Counted from the first letter of the stretch, positions 44,672 through 53,618 are shown. The stretch: 64,000 bases of DNA from Bacillus sp. S3 (GCF_005154805.1 NZ_CP039727.1:5267501-5331500), one strand, 5' to 3'. Notes: generated by a model from the letters alone, not told the origin. A program made the numbers and translations.

Positions 44672-44705
44672 GAAGGTGTTCATTAGACAAAAAGGAGGGG
44701 CAACA

Positions 44706-45155
44706 TTGCAAAAAGTATTGATTAGCTTTGTTATCAGTGCCTTGCTTGGCTTTGGTATTGGTTATGTAGTGTTTGATGTCATGATGGGAAAATCCGGAAA
44801 CGATCCGCAAGTGGCTCAGACAGAATCAAGCGAACCAACTCAAGCGAAAGAAGAAACGAAGGATTCGGAGAAGGCAGAATCCACGACGGCTTCAGTCAGC
44901 GATGACAATATCCTTAATCAAAAGGGATGCCTTGGCTGCCACAGCGTTGAAGCACTTAATTTAAAAGGCGGTGCAACAGGACCTGACCTATCTAAGGCAT
45001 TTGAAAATGTCGAAGGAAAGCATGGGAAACCGATTGAAGAATTCTTAAAAGAACCGACATCAGCGGTTATGTCAGGTGTAATTGGCGGAAACCCATTAAC
45101 AGATGACGAACTTCAGCAAGTATTAGACATGCTTAAACAAGCATCTGAAAAATAA
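44706..45155 (+). CDS. nosC: Membrane-anchored c-type cytochrome (NosC-like)
   Basis: A 149-aa monoheme cytochrome c with an N-terminal membrane helix (ISFVISALLGFGIGYVVFDV), an acidic Thr/Glu/Lys linker, and the heme site GCLGCH at residues about 77-82. A Met in EPTSAVMSGVIGG probably gives the sixth ligand. Start TTG 44706 has AAAGGAGGGG just upstream. It lies 23 bases before nosZ and very likely feeds electrons to it. Confidence 0.9.
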   Translation: MQKVLISFVISALLGFGIGYVVFDVMMGKSGNDPQVAQTESSEPTQAKEETKDSEKAESTTASVSDDNILNQKGCLGCHSVEALNLKGGATGPDLSKAFENVEGKHGKPIEEFLKEPTSAVMSGVIGGNPLTDDELQQVLDMLKQASEK

Positions 45156-45178
45156 GCACATAGGGTGGTGTAAATGGA

Positions 45179-47044
45179 ATGAAAAAATGGATTCCAATCG
45201 CTTCTGGCTTACTGGCCGGCTTTGTTGCCGCCACAATCTCGTTTGCAGATTTTTCCGCAAAAACGGGCACAGAAGCAGCTTCTAGCAACAAGAGCGACGC
45301 AGAAAAGGTATATGTGCCATTCGGGCAAAAGGATGATTACTATTTATTCGCTTCCGGCGGTCACTCCGGACAAATGTTTATTTACGGTGTTCCGTCGATG
45401 CGTCACATACGGACAGTGCCTGTATTCTCGCCTGATTCTGCGACCGGTTACGGTTTTGATGAGCACTCGAAGAAATTGATGGGTGATTACACATGGGGCG
45501 ACCTGCACCATCCGGCCTTCTCGGAAACAAAAGGCGATTATGACGGAAAATACATGTTTGCAACAGATGTCGGCAACAGCCGGGCAGCGGCCATGGATTT
45601 AAAAACCTTTACCGTCAAAGACATAATTAAAGTGCCAAATACAAGCGGCCCGCACTGCGCGGCGTTCGTCACAGAAAATACGGAGTATATGTTCCTGCCT
45701 ACCCGATTCGCTGTGCCGCTCGAGCAAAAATATGAATCACTTGACGACTACAGCACAAAATACCGCGGTGTAATGAGTGCCGTCACATTTGACCAAAACA
45801 ATCAAAAACTCAATATCGCCTACCAGGTTGCCCTTCCGCCATGGTCCTATGACCTTTCCGATGCCGGGAAAAAAGGCTCTGCAGACTGGGCAGTTATGAC
45901 GACTTACAACACAGAAGAAGCGACAACCAACCTTGAAATCAACGCTTCACAGGCTGACCGTGACTATATTGTTCTTTTTAACTGGAAAGAGCTTGAGCAA
46001 ATGGTCAAGGAAGGCAAGTACGAGGATGTTGGCGGTCAAAAGATGATTTTCCCTGAAAAACAAAAGGGCGGCATTTATTTAGTACCGGTTGCAAAATCAC
46101 CGCATGGCGTGGATGTCGCACCGGACGGTAAACACTTCATCGCTTCCGGTAAGCTTGCCCCTTCAATGACGGTCTTCTCATTTGAAAAGGCATTTAAGGC
46201 AGTGGAAAAACAAGACTTTGCCGGTGACCGCAATGGGATTCCGATATTAAAATATGAATCTGTCATGGAACGAGAAGTCAACCCTGAAAATGCCCTTGGA
46301 CCGCTTCATACCCAGTTTGATGACAAAGGAATGGCTTACACAACGATGTTCATTTCTTCTGAAATTGTGAAATGGGATCCGAAAACAGGTAAAACTTTAG
46401 ACCGTGTTCCTGTTCAATATTCCCCGGGACACTCTGTCGCAGCTGAAGGCGACACGGTTGCACCTGATGGAAAATGGCTGATTGCTTTAAATAAAATTGC
46501 CAAGGACAGCTACTTATCTGTTGGCCCCTCACACCCTGAATCGATGCAGTTAATTGATATCAGCGGCAAGATGAAGGTGATTCAATCGGCACCGGTGAAC
46601 CCTGAGCCACACTATGCGCAGATCATTAAAGCCGATAAGCTGAACCCGATTGAGGTCTATCCGAAAGATGAAAAGAACAAAGAAGCCGTCTACAAGAAAG
46701 ACGACGCGCGGATTGTCCGGAATGGCAACAAAGTCGATGTCTACGGCATTGCGATGCGGTCAAAATTTATCTTTGACGCCAAAGCGAAGCGCCCTGACGT
46801 GATTGAAGTCAATGAGGGCGATGAAGTCACAATCCATTTAACCAATATTGACTTCGATGAGGATATCACGCACGGATTTGCCATCAACAGCTATAACTTA
46901 AACATGGAAGTACAGCCTGGACAGACGAACACATTGAAATTTATTGCCGATAAGGCCGGAACCTATCCGATGTATTGTACAAACTTCTGCTCTGCCCTGC
47001 ATCAGGAAATGACCGGTTACTTCCTGGTTAAACCTAAGAATTAA
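45179..47044 (+). CDS. nosZ: Nitrous oxide reductase, Sec-dependent (clade II type)
   Basis: A 621-aa copper enzyme reducing N2O to N2 outside the membrane. The N-terminus is a Sec-type signal (KKWIPIASGLLAGFVAATIS) without the twin-arginine motif of clade I. The beta-propeller has CuZ His motifs (DLHHPAFSETKG, SGPHCAAFV, KSPHGVDVAPDG, EPHYAQIIKA). The C-terminal cupredoxin has the CuA site MYCTNFCSALHQEMTGYF, Cys about 599 and 603, His 607. It lies in a nosC-Z-B-D-Y-F cluster under an FNR-type promoter. Confidence 0.97.
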   Translation: MKKWIPIASGLLAGFVAATISFADFSAKTGTEAASSNKSDAEKVYVPFGQKDDYYLFASGGHSGQMFIYGVPSMRHIRTVPVFSPDSATGYGFDEHSKKLMGDYTWGDLHHPAFSETKGDYDGKYMFATDVGNSRAAAMDLKTFTVKDIIKVPNTSGPHCAAFVTENTEYMFLPTRFAVPLEQKYESLDDYSTKYRGVMSAVTFDQNNQKLNIAYQVALPPWSYDLSDAGKKGSADWAVMTTYNTEEATTNLEINASQADRDYIVLFNWKELEQMVKEGKYEDVGGQKMIFPEKQKGGIYLVPVAKSPHGVDVAPDGKHFIASGKLAPSMTVFSFEKAFKAVEKQDFAGDRNGIPILKYESVMEREVNPENALGPLHTQFDDKGMAYTTMFISSEIVKWDPKTGKTLDRVPVQYSPGHSVAAEGDTVAPDGKWLIALNKIAKDSYLSVGPSHPESMQLIDISGKMKVIQSAPVNPEPHYAQIIKADKLNPIEVYPKDEKNKEAVYKKDDARIVRNGNKVDVYGIAMRSKFIFDAKAKRPDVIEVNEGDEVTIHLTNIDFDEDITHGFAINSYNLNMEVQPGQTNTLKFIADKAGTYPMYCTNFCSALHQEMTGYFLVKPKN

Positions 47045-47055
47045 TATGTTGGCAG

Positions 47056-47093
47056 GCGATGGGTATCAATTTCACAAACTTGATACCCATCTC
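47056..47093 (+). other. Intercistronic hairpin between nosZ and the next gene
   Basis: GATGGGTATCA (47058-47068) pairs perfectly with TGATACCCATC (47081-47091). No T run follows, so it is more likely a mRNA-stabilising or partial-termination hairpin than a full terminator. Confidence 0.65.
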
Positions 47094-47131
47094 TCTTATC
47101 AAATGTTTTCACTATAAAAGGAGTGGTTAAC

Positions 47132-47701
47132 TTGAATGCCAAGAGAAACAAATTATCTGCTGTCTCTTCTATACTTATTGCCCTTTCAGCCATCCTGATG
47201 GTGGTGTCGATTTTCTTCCCGTGGTGGAAAATGATTTTCTTTGCCCCGCAATATCCGGAGGGGTTAAATATCATTGTGTATCCGAATAAACTCGAAGGCG
47301 AAATTGACATTGTCAACGGCCTGAACCACTACATCGGCATGGCAAACTTTAGTGAAGAGAACTTCCCTGAACTGGGTTATTTAATCTATCTTGTCGGGGG
47401 ATTAGTCGTGCTTACGCTAATCACCGCCATTCTAAGAAAAAAATCCGTTCTCTATGGGTTGATTGGCTTGCTCACCATTGGCGGGATCATCGGCGTTCTC
47501 GATCTCAGAAAAGCGCTACATGATTTCGGAACGAATTTAAGCCCGGATGCACCGATTAAGATTGACCCATTTGTACCGCCGATTATCGGGCATAATACAG
47601 TCGCCAACTTTGTCACAAACAGTGTTCTCGGCATCGGGGCCTATCTCCTGATTGCCGCGTTTATACTATTACTGATTCCGCTATGGAAGGATCGAAAGTA
47701 A
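47132..47701 (+). CDS. nosB: Four-helix membrane protein of the clade II nos cluster (NosB-like)
   Basis: A 189-aa membrane protein with four predicted helices (near residues 11-35, 80-105, 110-130, 160-185) and a conserved-looking FFPWWKM stretch after the first. Small membrane proteins in this position, called NosB, occur in clade II nos clusters and have unknown role. No cofactor motif is evident. Start TTG 47132 has AAAAGGAG eight bases upstream. The stop is one base before nosD, so translation is coupled. Confidence 0.65.
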   Translation: MNAKRNKLSAVSSILIALSAILMVVSIFFPWWKMIFFAPQYPEGLNIIVYPNKLEGEIDIVNGLNHYIGMANFSEENFPELGYLIYLVGGLVVLTLITAILRKKSVLYGLIGLLTIGGIIGVLDLRKALHDFGTNLSPDAPIKIDPFVPPIIGHNTVANFVTNSVLGIGAYLLIAAFILLLIPLWKDRK

Positions 47702-47702
47702 C

Positions 47703-49043
47703 ATGAAAAAATTAACGCTCCTAATCTTTCTTTTTTCTCTTTTTATCTTGGTAAAACCAGAAAAATATATGGCAGCCGAAAGCTTGCAGGCACTGATCGA
47801 CTCCATGAAAGAGGGGGCGGTCTTACAGCTTGAAAATAAAACATATGAGGGCAATATTGTCATTCATAAACCGCTGACGATGATTGGCTCGGAGAAAACC
47901 GTGATTAAAGGAGACGGAACCGGGAACGTCATTTCCGTTAAAGCGCCAAATGTGAAGCTGAGCAAGCTGACAGTGACCCATGGAAGTATGAACCGGAACT
48001 CGGCCGAGGAATATGCCGCTATCAAGATTTACACAAACAACAATACCGTTGAACACATCAGGATCCGCCATTCCTTTCACGGGATTTATCTAAGCCAGGC
48101 ACACCATAATAAAATCCGCTACAACGATATTAAAGGGCTGGGCAAAGGCGAAATTGCCGCCCAGGGAAATGGGCTTCACATTTATTACGCAAATGATAAC
48201 CTGCTGGAACACAATACAATTGATGGCACCCGTGACGGGATGTTCTTTGATTATGCCAACAACAACCACAGCTATGAAAATAATATCAGTAACACCCGGT
48301 ATGGCTTACATTACATGTATTCTGATGAGAATATTTTTAAACGAAATATTTTCACCATGAATCAAGGCGGTGCAGCCATCATGAACTCGAATCAGCTGAA
48401 GCTGGAAGATAATCAATTTATCGTTAACTATGGAAATCAATCATTCGGCCTACTGCTCCTGCAGGCCAATGATAATTATATAGCTCATAATACGTTCTAC
48501 ATGAACCAGCGCGGCCTGTACATCGACCAGGCAACCAGAAACACGATTAAGGGCAACCGCATGATCCAAAACCAGATTGGGATTGAGCTTTGGGCCAGTT
48601 CCAATGACCAAAGCTTTACCATGAATAAGCTATCGGAAAACACGATTCCGGCCGTTACCCTTGGCGGACAGGGGGAACGAAATACCTGGAGCAAGAACGG
48701 CAAGGGCAATGACTGGGGCGGCGCGTTCCCGCTCACCGATTTAAATCAGGACGGTATCGGGGATTTCCCAGTCATCTATCACTCTTCGCTCCATCAGCTG
48801 ATTGAGGAGCAAGAATTAACCAGCTTTTTTTTAAAAAGCCCTGCCATCACCATCTATGAAAAAATAAACGCAACACTGAATAACGATGAAATCATGTTTA
48901 AGGATCCGCACCCGCTGGCAGCCGCGAAAGGCAGCTCAAAAGTCATTTGGTTTGTTGTGGCAGGGCTTGCTGCGGGATTGATTTTACTAAAGGGGAGACA
49001 TCAACTATGCATTACATTTGGAAGGAATGGAAGGAAAACATAA
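47703..49043 (+). CDS. nosD: Copper-site maturation protein NosD
   Basis: A 446-aa exported protein with a signal peptide (FLFSLFILVKPEKYMAAES cleavage region) and a right-handed beta-helix of parallel repeats (NNTVEHIRIRHSFHGIYLSQ, NLLEHNTIDGTRDGMFFDYA, NIFKRNIFTMNQGG). A C-terminal membrane helix (KVIWFVVAGLAAGLILL) follows. NosD works with NosFY in CuZ assembly. The start lies two bases after the previous stop, and the 3' end overlaps nosY by 37 bases. Confidence 0.93.
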   Translation: MKKLTLLIFLFSLFILVKPEKYMAAESLQALIDSMKEGAVLQLENKTYEGNIVIHKPLTMIGSEKTVIKGDGTGNVISVKAPNVKLSKLTVTHGSMNRNSAEEYAAIKIYTNNNTVEHIRIRHSFHGIYLSQAHHNKIRYNDIKGLGKGEIAAQGNGLHIYYANDNLLEHNTIDGTRDGMFFDYANNNHSYENNISNTRYGLHYMYSDENIFKRNIFTMNQGGAAIMNSNQLKLEDNQFIVNYGNQSFGLLLLQANDNYIAHNTFYMNQRGLYIDQATRNTIKGNRMIQNQIGIELWASSNDQSFTMNKLSENTIPAVTLGGQGERNTWSKNGKGNDWGGAFPLTDLNQDGIGDFPVIYHSSLHQLIEEQELTSFFLKSPAITIYEKINATLNNDEIMFKDPHPLAAAKGSSKVIWFVVAGLAAGLILLKGRHQLCITFGRNGRKT

Positions 49044-49804
49044 GAGGAAAAGGACTATGGCTTAGCGTCAGCATCATTGTTCTCATTTCAATCAGTATAC
49101 TATTTCGTTCCTCTGTCCTTTCATTTGATAAAGGCTTTTATGTTCTCTTAATCAATCTTTTCGACACAATCATTTATTTTATCCCGATTCTCTGCTTATT
49201 TATCGGCGCCTTTTCGATCTTTCAGGAAAAGGAACAAAAAACATTAATCATGCTGTTAACGAAAAAAGACAATTATGCCAGCTTCCTGGTGCGGAAAAGC
49301 CTTGGCCTGTATGTCGTTGTACTCGTTCCGCTATTGATCTGGTTTTTCTTCTATCTCTTCCTGCTAAAATTTAATTTTGCGATCGATTTCAAAAGCTATC
49401 TGATCTTTGTCGCATCGATCATCTGCCTGAGCCTTGTCTTCTTGCAAATGGGAGCAGCGATCGGGAGCTTTAGCCGCTCAAGGATGCAGATTATCGGCTA
49501 TACGATTTTTGTCTGGTTTTACTTTTTCTTCTTGCATGATTTTATCCTGCTGTCGTTTTTACCGGATGTCACCCATGAAAATGTGAAACTATTTTCAGCG
49601 GCCTACTTTTTAAATCCGCTTCAGGCCGTCAGGATGTTCTTAGAAACCGGGATGGGCGTGTACTCCTTCGGCCATATGTCAAGGCTATTGGAGAAGTTCA
49701 TGTGGACGAAGCCGGTGTTCTTTTTACTGGGAAATCTCATCATCTGGCTCGCCGTTTCCTTTGGCACAGCGATTGCCTTTAACCGGAAGGAGGGGTATGA
49801 ATGA
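49007..49804 (+). CDS. nosY: ABC-2 type permease NosY
   Basis: A 265-aa membrane protein with six helices, the permease of NosDFY. Seen: LSVSIIVLISISILFRSSVL at the N-terminus and FSIFQEKEQKTLIMLLTKKD, the typical coupling region. ATG 49007 has AAAGGGGAG nine bases upstream, within the nosD coding sequence; a longer upstream frame is not supported. It ends in ATGA overlap with nosF. Confidence 0.92.
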   Translation: MHYIWKEWKENIRGKGLWLSVSIIVLISISILFRSSVLSFDKGFYVLLINLFDTIIYFIPILCLFIGAFSIFQEKEQKTLIMLLTKKDNYASFLVRKSLGLYVVVLVPLLIWFFFYLFLLKFNFAIDFKSYLIFVASIICLSLVFLQMGAAIGSFSRSRMQIIGYTIFVWFYFFFLHDFILLSFLPDVTHENVKLFSAAYFLNPLQAVRMFLETGMGVYSFGHMSRLLEKFMWTKPVFFLLGNLIIWLAVSFGTAIAFNRKEGYE

Positions 49805-50478
49805 TTAAAGTAACGGGGTTAAACCAATCCTTCGGGAAAAAGAAGGTCCTAGATTCAGTCACGATTGAGATCGGCAAACATGAAATTTGCGCGCTGGTCG
49901 GCCGCAACGGCGCAGGCAAATCGACGTTTATTAATAGTTTGCTTGGGTTGTTGCCCTTGAAGCAAGGCTCGATTGCGATTAACGGAGCGGAAGTTAGCAA
50001 AAAAAATGATGCATGGAAAAAGGCGATTGCCTATTTGCCCGAAAAATTTATGCTCTATCCGATGCTGACTGGCTTAGAGAATATGACCTTTTTTGCAGAG
50101 GCGGTTTCCGGAATGGCAGATGCGGCGCGAATGGAACAGGTGTTGCGTTCAGTCAGCCTGTGGGACGACCGCCTCGTGCAGGTTAAATCGTATTCAAAAG
50201 GGATGCTGCAGCGCCTCGGCCTCGCGATTACCCTTTATCAGGATTCAAGTATTTTGATTTTGGATGAACCGACAAGCGGCATTGACCCGATGGGAAGAAA
50301 GGAAATCCTGGAGGTACTTCGTTCCCTGCATGATAAAACGATTTTACTCTCCTCACACCATCTGGATGAAATCCGCCAGATCTGTACCCATGTCGTCTAT
50401 TTAAATGAGGGAAAAATGGAGAAATACACGGTTGAAGAATTTTTAGAGACACATCATTTAGGGGGTATGAGACCATGA
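49801..50478 (+). CDS. nosF: ABC transporter ATP-binding protein NosF
   Basis: A 225-aa ATPase: Walker A LVGRNGAGKSTFINSLLG, signature VKSYSKGMLQRLGLA, Walker B SILILDEPTSGIDPMG, and switch His LLSSHHLDEI. It drives NosY for delivery of a sulfur species or to aid NosD in CuZ assembly. It overlaps both neighbours by four bases, so nosY-nosF-lipoprotein are translationally linked. Confidence 0.95.
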   Translation: MIKVTGLNQSFGKKKVLDSVTIEIGKHEICALVGRNGAGKSTFINSLLGLLPLKQGSIAINGAEVSKKNDAWKKAIAYLPEKFMLYPMLTGLENMTFFAEAVSGMADAARMEQVLRSVSLWDDRLVQVKSYSKGMLQRLGLAITLYQDSSILILDEPTSGIDPMGRKEILEVLRSLHDKTILLSSHHLDEIRQICTHVVYLNEGKMEKYTVEEFLETHHLGGMRP

Positions 50479-51377
50479 AAAAACGACTGTTGTTCGCGGT
50501 GCTGCTGGTGATTGCGATGCTGGCCGGCTGTGGGTCAGGGCCTGATTACACGGTTAAAGTAACAAAAGAGCTTTACTACCAAAAGGATACAGCGGCACCA
50601 TTTGAAATTAAAGTAACCGAAGGGAAAAAGTCCGTTAAAGGGCTCGATGTTTCTGCAGAATTTTCGATGGCCAATATGGATCATGGTACAACCGATGTGA
50701 AATTAGCAGAGGGGAAAGACGGCAGCTATTCCGGTGAGGTGGCGCTTCCGATGAACGGGAAGTACGAAGTTGCCTTTACACTGGAAAAAGACGGTGAAAA
50801 GGCTGAAACGATCATGGACATCAACGTAGTGAAGGCGAAGGGGGTCGCCACCATTAACGGTGAGTGGATCACCAATGAAGATGTTGCCTTTTATAAGTTC
50901 ATTAACCAGCTACAGCTGGCGATTAATAAAGAATCCGCTCAGCAAAAGTATACTGGTGAACAGCTTCGCGAAGAACTTGCTTATTTAGAATCACAGGAAA
51001 AAGCAGCCGATGATAAAAATCAGCTGCTCACACAAATTATCCGCCTCCGCTCGATGGCGATGCTGGCAGAAGAAAAGGGCCATAAAGCAGCTCCTGCCGA
51101 AGTGGATGCCGCTTTAGAGAAAGCCCGAGAGCAATACAACGGCTACGAATCAGCAAAAAAGCTAATCAGCGAGTACGGCGAGGATTCGTTTTGGGCAACC
51201 GAAAAGCAGCAGTATGAGTTGATTGTATTATCGCAAAAGGTGCAAAAAGATATGATTGAAAAGGTGAAAAAGGAAAATCCCACGATGGGTGAGCAGGAAG
51301 TCTACTTCCAGGCACAAAAACAATACGAAGAACTCCTCGTCTCCCAAGTCAACTCCTTAAAGATTGAAATTCTTTAG
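50475..51377 (+). CDS. Lipoprotein with YtkA/FixH-like and SurA-N-like regions, in the NosL position
   Basis: A 300-aa lipoprotein (LLVIAMLAGCGSGPDYTVK, lipobox LAGC). Residues about 25-115 form an immunoglobulin-like beta domain of YtkA/FixH type, with SMANMDHGTT as a possible Cu(I)-binding Met/His patch. Residues about 120-300 are helical and resemble a SurA/trigger-factor chaperone arm (VATINGEWITNEDVAFYKF). The usual NosL copper-chaperone motif is absent, though the position is that of nosL. Copper delivery or chaperoning of NosZ is inferred. It overlaps nosF by four bases. Confidence 0.7.
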   Translation: MKKRLLFAVLLVIAMLAGCGSGPDYTVKVTKELYYQKDTAAPFEIKVTEGKKSVKGLDVSAEFSMANMDHGTTDVKLAEGKDGSYSGEVALPMNGKYEVAFTLEKDGEKAETIMDINVVKAKGVATINGEWITNEDVAFYKFINQLQLAINKESAQQKYTGEQLREELAYLESQEKAADDKNQLLTQIIRLRSMAMLAEEKGHKAAPAEVDAALEKAREQYNGYESAKKLISEYGEDSFWATEKQQYELIVLSQKVQKDMIEKVKKENPTMGEQEVYFQAQKQYEELLVSQVNSLKIEIL

Positions 51378-51391
51378 GGAGTTTCTTTTGT
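51351..51391 (+). terminator. Terminator of the nos cluster
   Basis: AACTCCTTAAAG pairs with CTTTAGGGAGTT with one mismatch, followed by TCTTTTG. The stem overlaps the last codons. Confidence 0.65.
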
Positions 51392-51404
51392 TTGCAGGTT
51401 AATT

Positions 51405-51580
51405 AGCGGATAGCGGCCGCCTATCAGCGGAAAAGCTGTTTTAATCAGCGCTTAGCTGGCGTCTATCAGCGGATAAGTTATTTTAATCAGCGCTTAGCTG
51501 GCTCCTATCAGCGGATAAGTTATTTTAATCAGCGCTTAGCTGGCTCCTATCAGCGGATAACGTGTTTCTATCAGCGTTTT
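51405..51580. repeat. 21-bp phased intergenic array 4 (word ATCAGCG, nine units)
   Basis: AGCG begins at 51405, 51426, 51447, 51468, 51489, 51510, 51531, 51552 and 51573, with exact 21-bp steps. Two unit types alternate (AGCGGATAAGTTATTTTAAT and AGCGCTTAGCTGGCTCCTAT), giving a 42-bp superperiod. It lies between convergent genes. Confidence 0.93.
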
Positions 51581-51605
51581 GCCATTCTATCCGCCTTACC
51601 TAAGA

Positions 51606-52685
51606 CTAATTTTTTAAATCCCCCAGCAGCACCCGATACAGCTTATCGTCTGTTTCATCCGGATTCCCCCGGCCGTCGGTGTTGTTGCTGATAAAATATA
51701 AATAATCGCCCTCAACGAACACGTCCCGGATTCTGCCCAAACCACTAATCACCGCCCGAGTCTCATTCTTTTCCAAATCAAACTCGCGGACCGCATTTCC
51801 TCTTAACGTCGCCACATAGAGCTTTCCGCCGGCTTCCGCCATGCCCGAGGGCGCCCATGTTTCCACATCACCGGATTCAAACAAAGGCATCACCATTCCT
51901 GCCTTCCGCTCCTTACCTTGAATCACCGGCCAGCCATAGTTCATGCCGGCCGAAATCCGGTTGATTTCATCATGGGCCGACTGCCCGTGCTCACTCGCAT
52001 ACAACTTACCGTCAACCCACACCAGCCCCTGGGGATTACGGTGGCCATAGCTGTACACATAGGAATTCGGAAACGGGTTATCTGCCGGAATCGACCCGTC
52101 CAGATTCATCCTTAAAATTTTTCCATTTATCGAATTCAGCTCTTGCGCCACAGAAGGCGTCGTTGCATCACCTGTCGTAATATACAATTTTCCATCTGGT
52201 CCAATCTTCATCCGACCGCCATGGTGGTAGGCGGCACTTGGGATGCGGTCGAGAAGAATCTGCTCCTCCGTCCACATACCGCCGCTAAACCGCAACACAA
52301 CAACACGGTTAAATTGCCCGTCGCCGCCGTCATCCGCATCGGAATATGTATAATAAGCAAACGCCCGTTGGTTACCGGCAAAGTCAGGATCCAGCACAAA
52401 ACCTAATAATCCGGCCTCAGCCGCCTGCGCCAACGGCTTTTCCAACCGTACACGCTGGCGTTCCATTTTACCATTCTCAATCTTGACGATGCTCCCAGTT
52501 CGTTCACTGAGATAGAAGGTTTCCCCTAACCTTTCAATTGACCACGGTACAGAGAGCTTTTCAGCCAGCACTTCCACATTCGGATGATCAACAACCGCCT
52601 CATCCGCCTTCTCTTCTTTTTCAAAAAAAGAACAGCCCGAAACCAGCAGCATCAACACGAGTATAACGGAGCCAACCCGGTACAT
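51606..52685 (-). CDS. PQQ-dependent glucose/sorbosone dehydrogenase-like lipoprotein
   Basis: A 359-aa lipoprotein (VLMLLVSGCSFFEKEEK) with a six-bladed propeller of the GSDH family: SVPWSIERLGETFYLSERTG, LLGFVLDPDFAGNQ, AYHHGGRMKIGPDGKLYITT, GHRNPQGLVW and ASEHGQSAHDEINRI. Family enzymes oxidise aldoses with PQQ, but many Bacillus members have no proven cofactor and there are no PQQ synthesis genes here. It is a single gene on the minus strand, upstream of nothing clearly related. Confidence 0.85.
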   Translation of the reverse strand: MYRVGSVILVLMLLVSGCSFFEKEEKADEAVVDHPNVEVLAEKLSVPWSIERLGETFYLSERTGSIVKIENGKMERQRVRLEKPLAQAAEAGLLGFVLDPDFAGNQRAFAYYTYSDADDGGDGQFNRVVVLRFSGGMWTEEQILLDRIPSAAYHHGGRMKIGPDGKLYITTGDATTPSVAQELNSINGKILRMNLDGSIPADNPFPNSYVYSYGHRNPQGLVWVDGKLYASEHGQSAHDEINRISAGMNYGWPVIQGKERKAGMVMPLFESGDVETWAPSGMAEAGGKLYVATLRGNAVREFDLEKNETRAVISGLGRIRDVFVEGDYLYFISNNTDGRGNPDETDDKLYRVLLGDLKN

Positions 52686-52700
52686 AAACGCCTACCCCTC

Positions 52701-53555
52701 CTATAACACTTCTAAAATTGCCTTTGCCACACCATGTTCGTTATTTGTATCGGTAATGTCGTCACATAATGCCTTGATTTCAAAGCTGGCATTTCCCATG
52801 GCAATCGCTCTGCCTGCACGTTCAAACATGGATACATCATTAAAATTGTCACCGATTGCCATCGTCTCGGAAATATCAATTCCGCTAGCCTCAGCCAAGT
52901 ATTCAAGGGCAATCCCTTTTTGCGCCTGCTTATGGGTAATTTCCAAATTTTCATCCCCTGATGCCGCAACAGCGAGATCCTCAAAAGCAGCGAGTGCGGT
53001 ATTGGCAGCAGCCAATTTTTCCGCATCAAAGGAGAAGACCAGCATCTTATAGAGTTGAATATGTTCGTCAGCAAACAGAATTTCATAATCATCGATGACT
53101 TCGACCAAGCCGTCACGCAATCTTGCCCCGGCTACATAGGTGATTTCATCGCGGTCAGCCTCAGGATTGGCACTCATCACAATATCGACAAGGACATTAA
53201 CCGCCTTATTCGCATCGACCGTACGGGCCCCTTGATCCGTATAGACCTCAAAATACACATCCAAATCGCGTAGCGTTGCGGCCACCTCACGCGCCAATTG
53301 TTTCGAGATCGGCGTGGCAGATAGAATTTCTCCTTCCTTCGAACGAACCTCCGCACCGTTCACACAAATAATCGGGCACTTCAGACCTGCCTCTCCTAAA
53401 ACATAGGTAGCCTCCTGATAGGACCGGCCCGTTGCCACAACAAATTCGACACCTTGTGCCTGTGCTTTTAAAATGGCCGCTTTATTTTCCTCACTAATTT
53501 GTTGAACTGAATTTAATAATGTTCCATCCATGTCAGATGCAATCATTTTAATCAT
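52701..53555 (-). CDS. Cof-type HAD family phosphatase
   Basis: A 284-aa HAD hydrolase, class IIB. Motif I is IASDMDGTLLNS, motif II FVVATGRSYQEA, motif III Lys in the KGIALEYL region, and motif IV AIGDNFNDVSMFERAG. Such enzymes dephosphorylate sugar phosphates, FMN or PLP; the substrate cannot be told. ATG 53555 has GAGGTG six bases upstream. It is followed after 15 bases by the dehydrogenase-like lipoprotein gene, possibly co-transcribed. Confidence 0.9.
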   Translation of the reverse strand: MIKMIASDMDGTLLNSVQQISEENKAAILKAQAQGVEFVVATGRSYQEATYVLGEAGLKCPIICVNGAEVRSKEGEILSATPISKQLAREVAATLRDLDVYFEVYTDQGARTVDANKAVNVLVDIVMSANPEADRDEITYVAGARLRDGLVEVIDDYEILFADEHIQLYKMLVFSFDAEKLAAANTALAAFEDLAVAASGDENLEITHKQAQKGIALEYLAEASGIDISETMAIGDNFNDVSMFERAGRAIAMGNASFEIKALCDDITDTNNEHGVAKAILEVL

Positions 53556-53583
53556 GCTGCTCACCTCTACGAAATTTGATAAC

Positions 53584-53618
53584 TGTCTAGCGAAAGCGCC
53601 TAGGCGCTTTCGCTTTTA
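53584..53618. repeat. Minimal remnant E of the dispersed structured element
   Basis: TGTCTAGCGAAAGCGCCT joins AGGCGCTTTCGCTTTT: the two ends of the element brought together around a perfect 26-bp palindrome (53589-53614). Confidence 0.6.
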
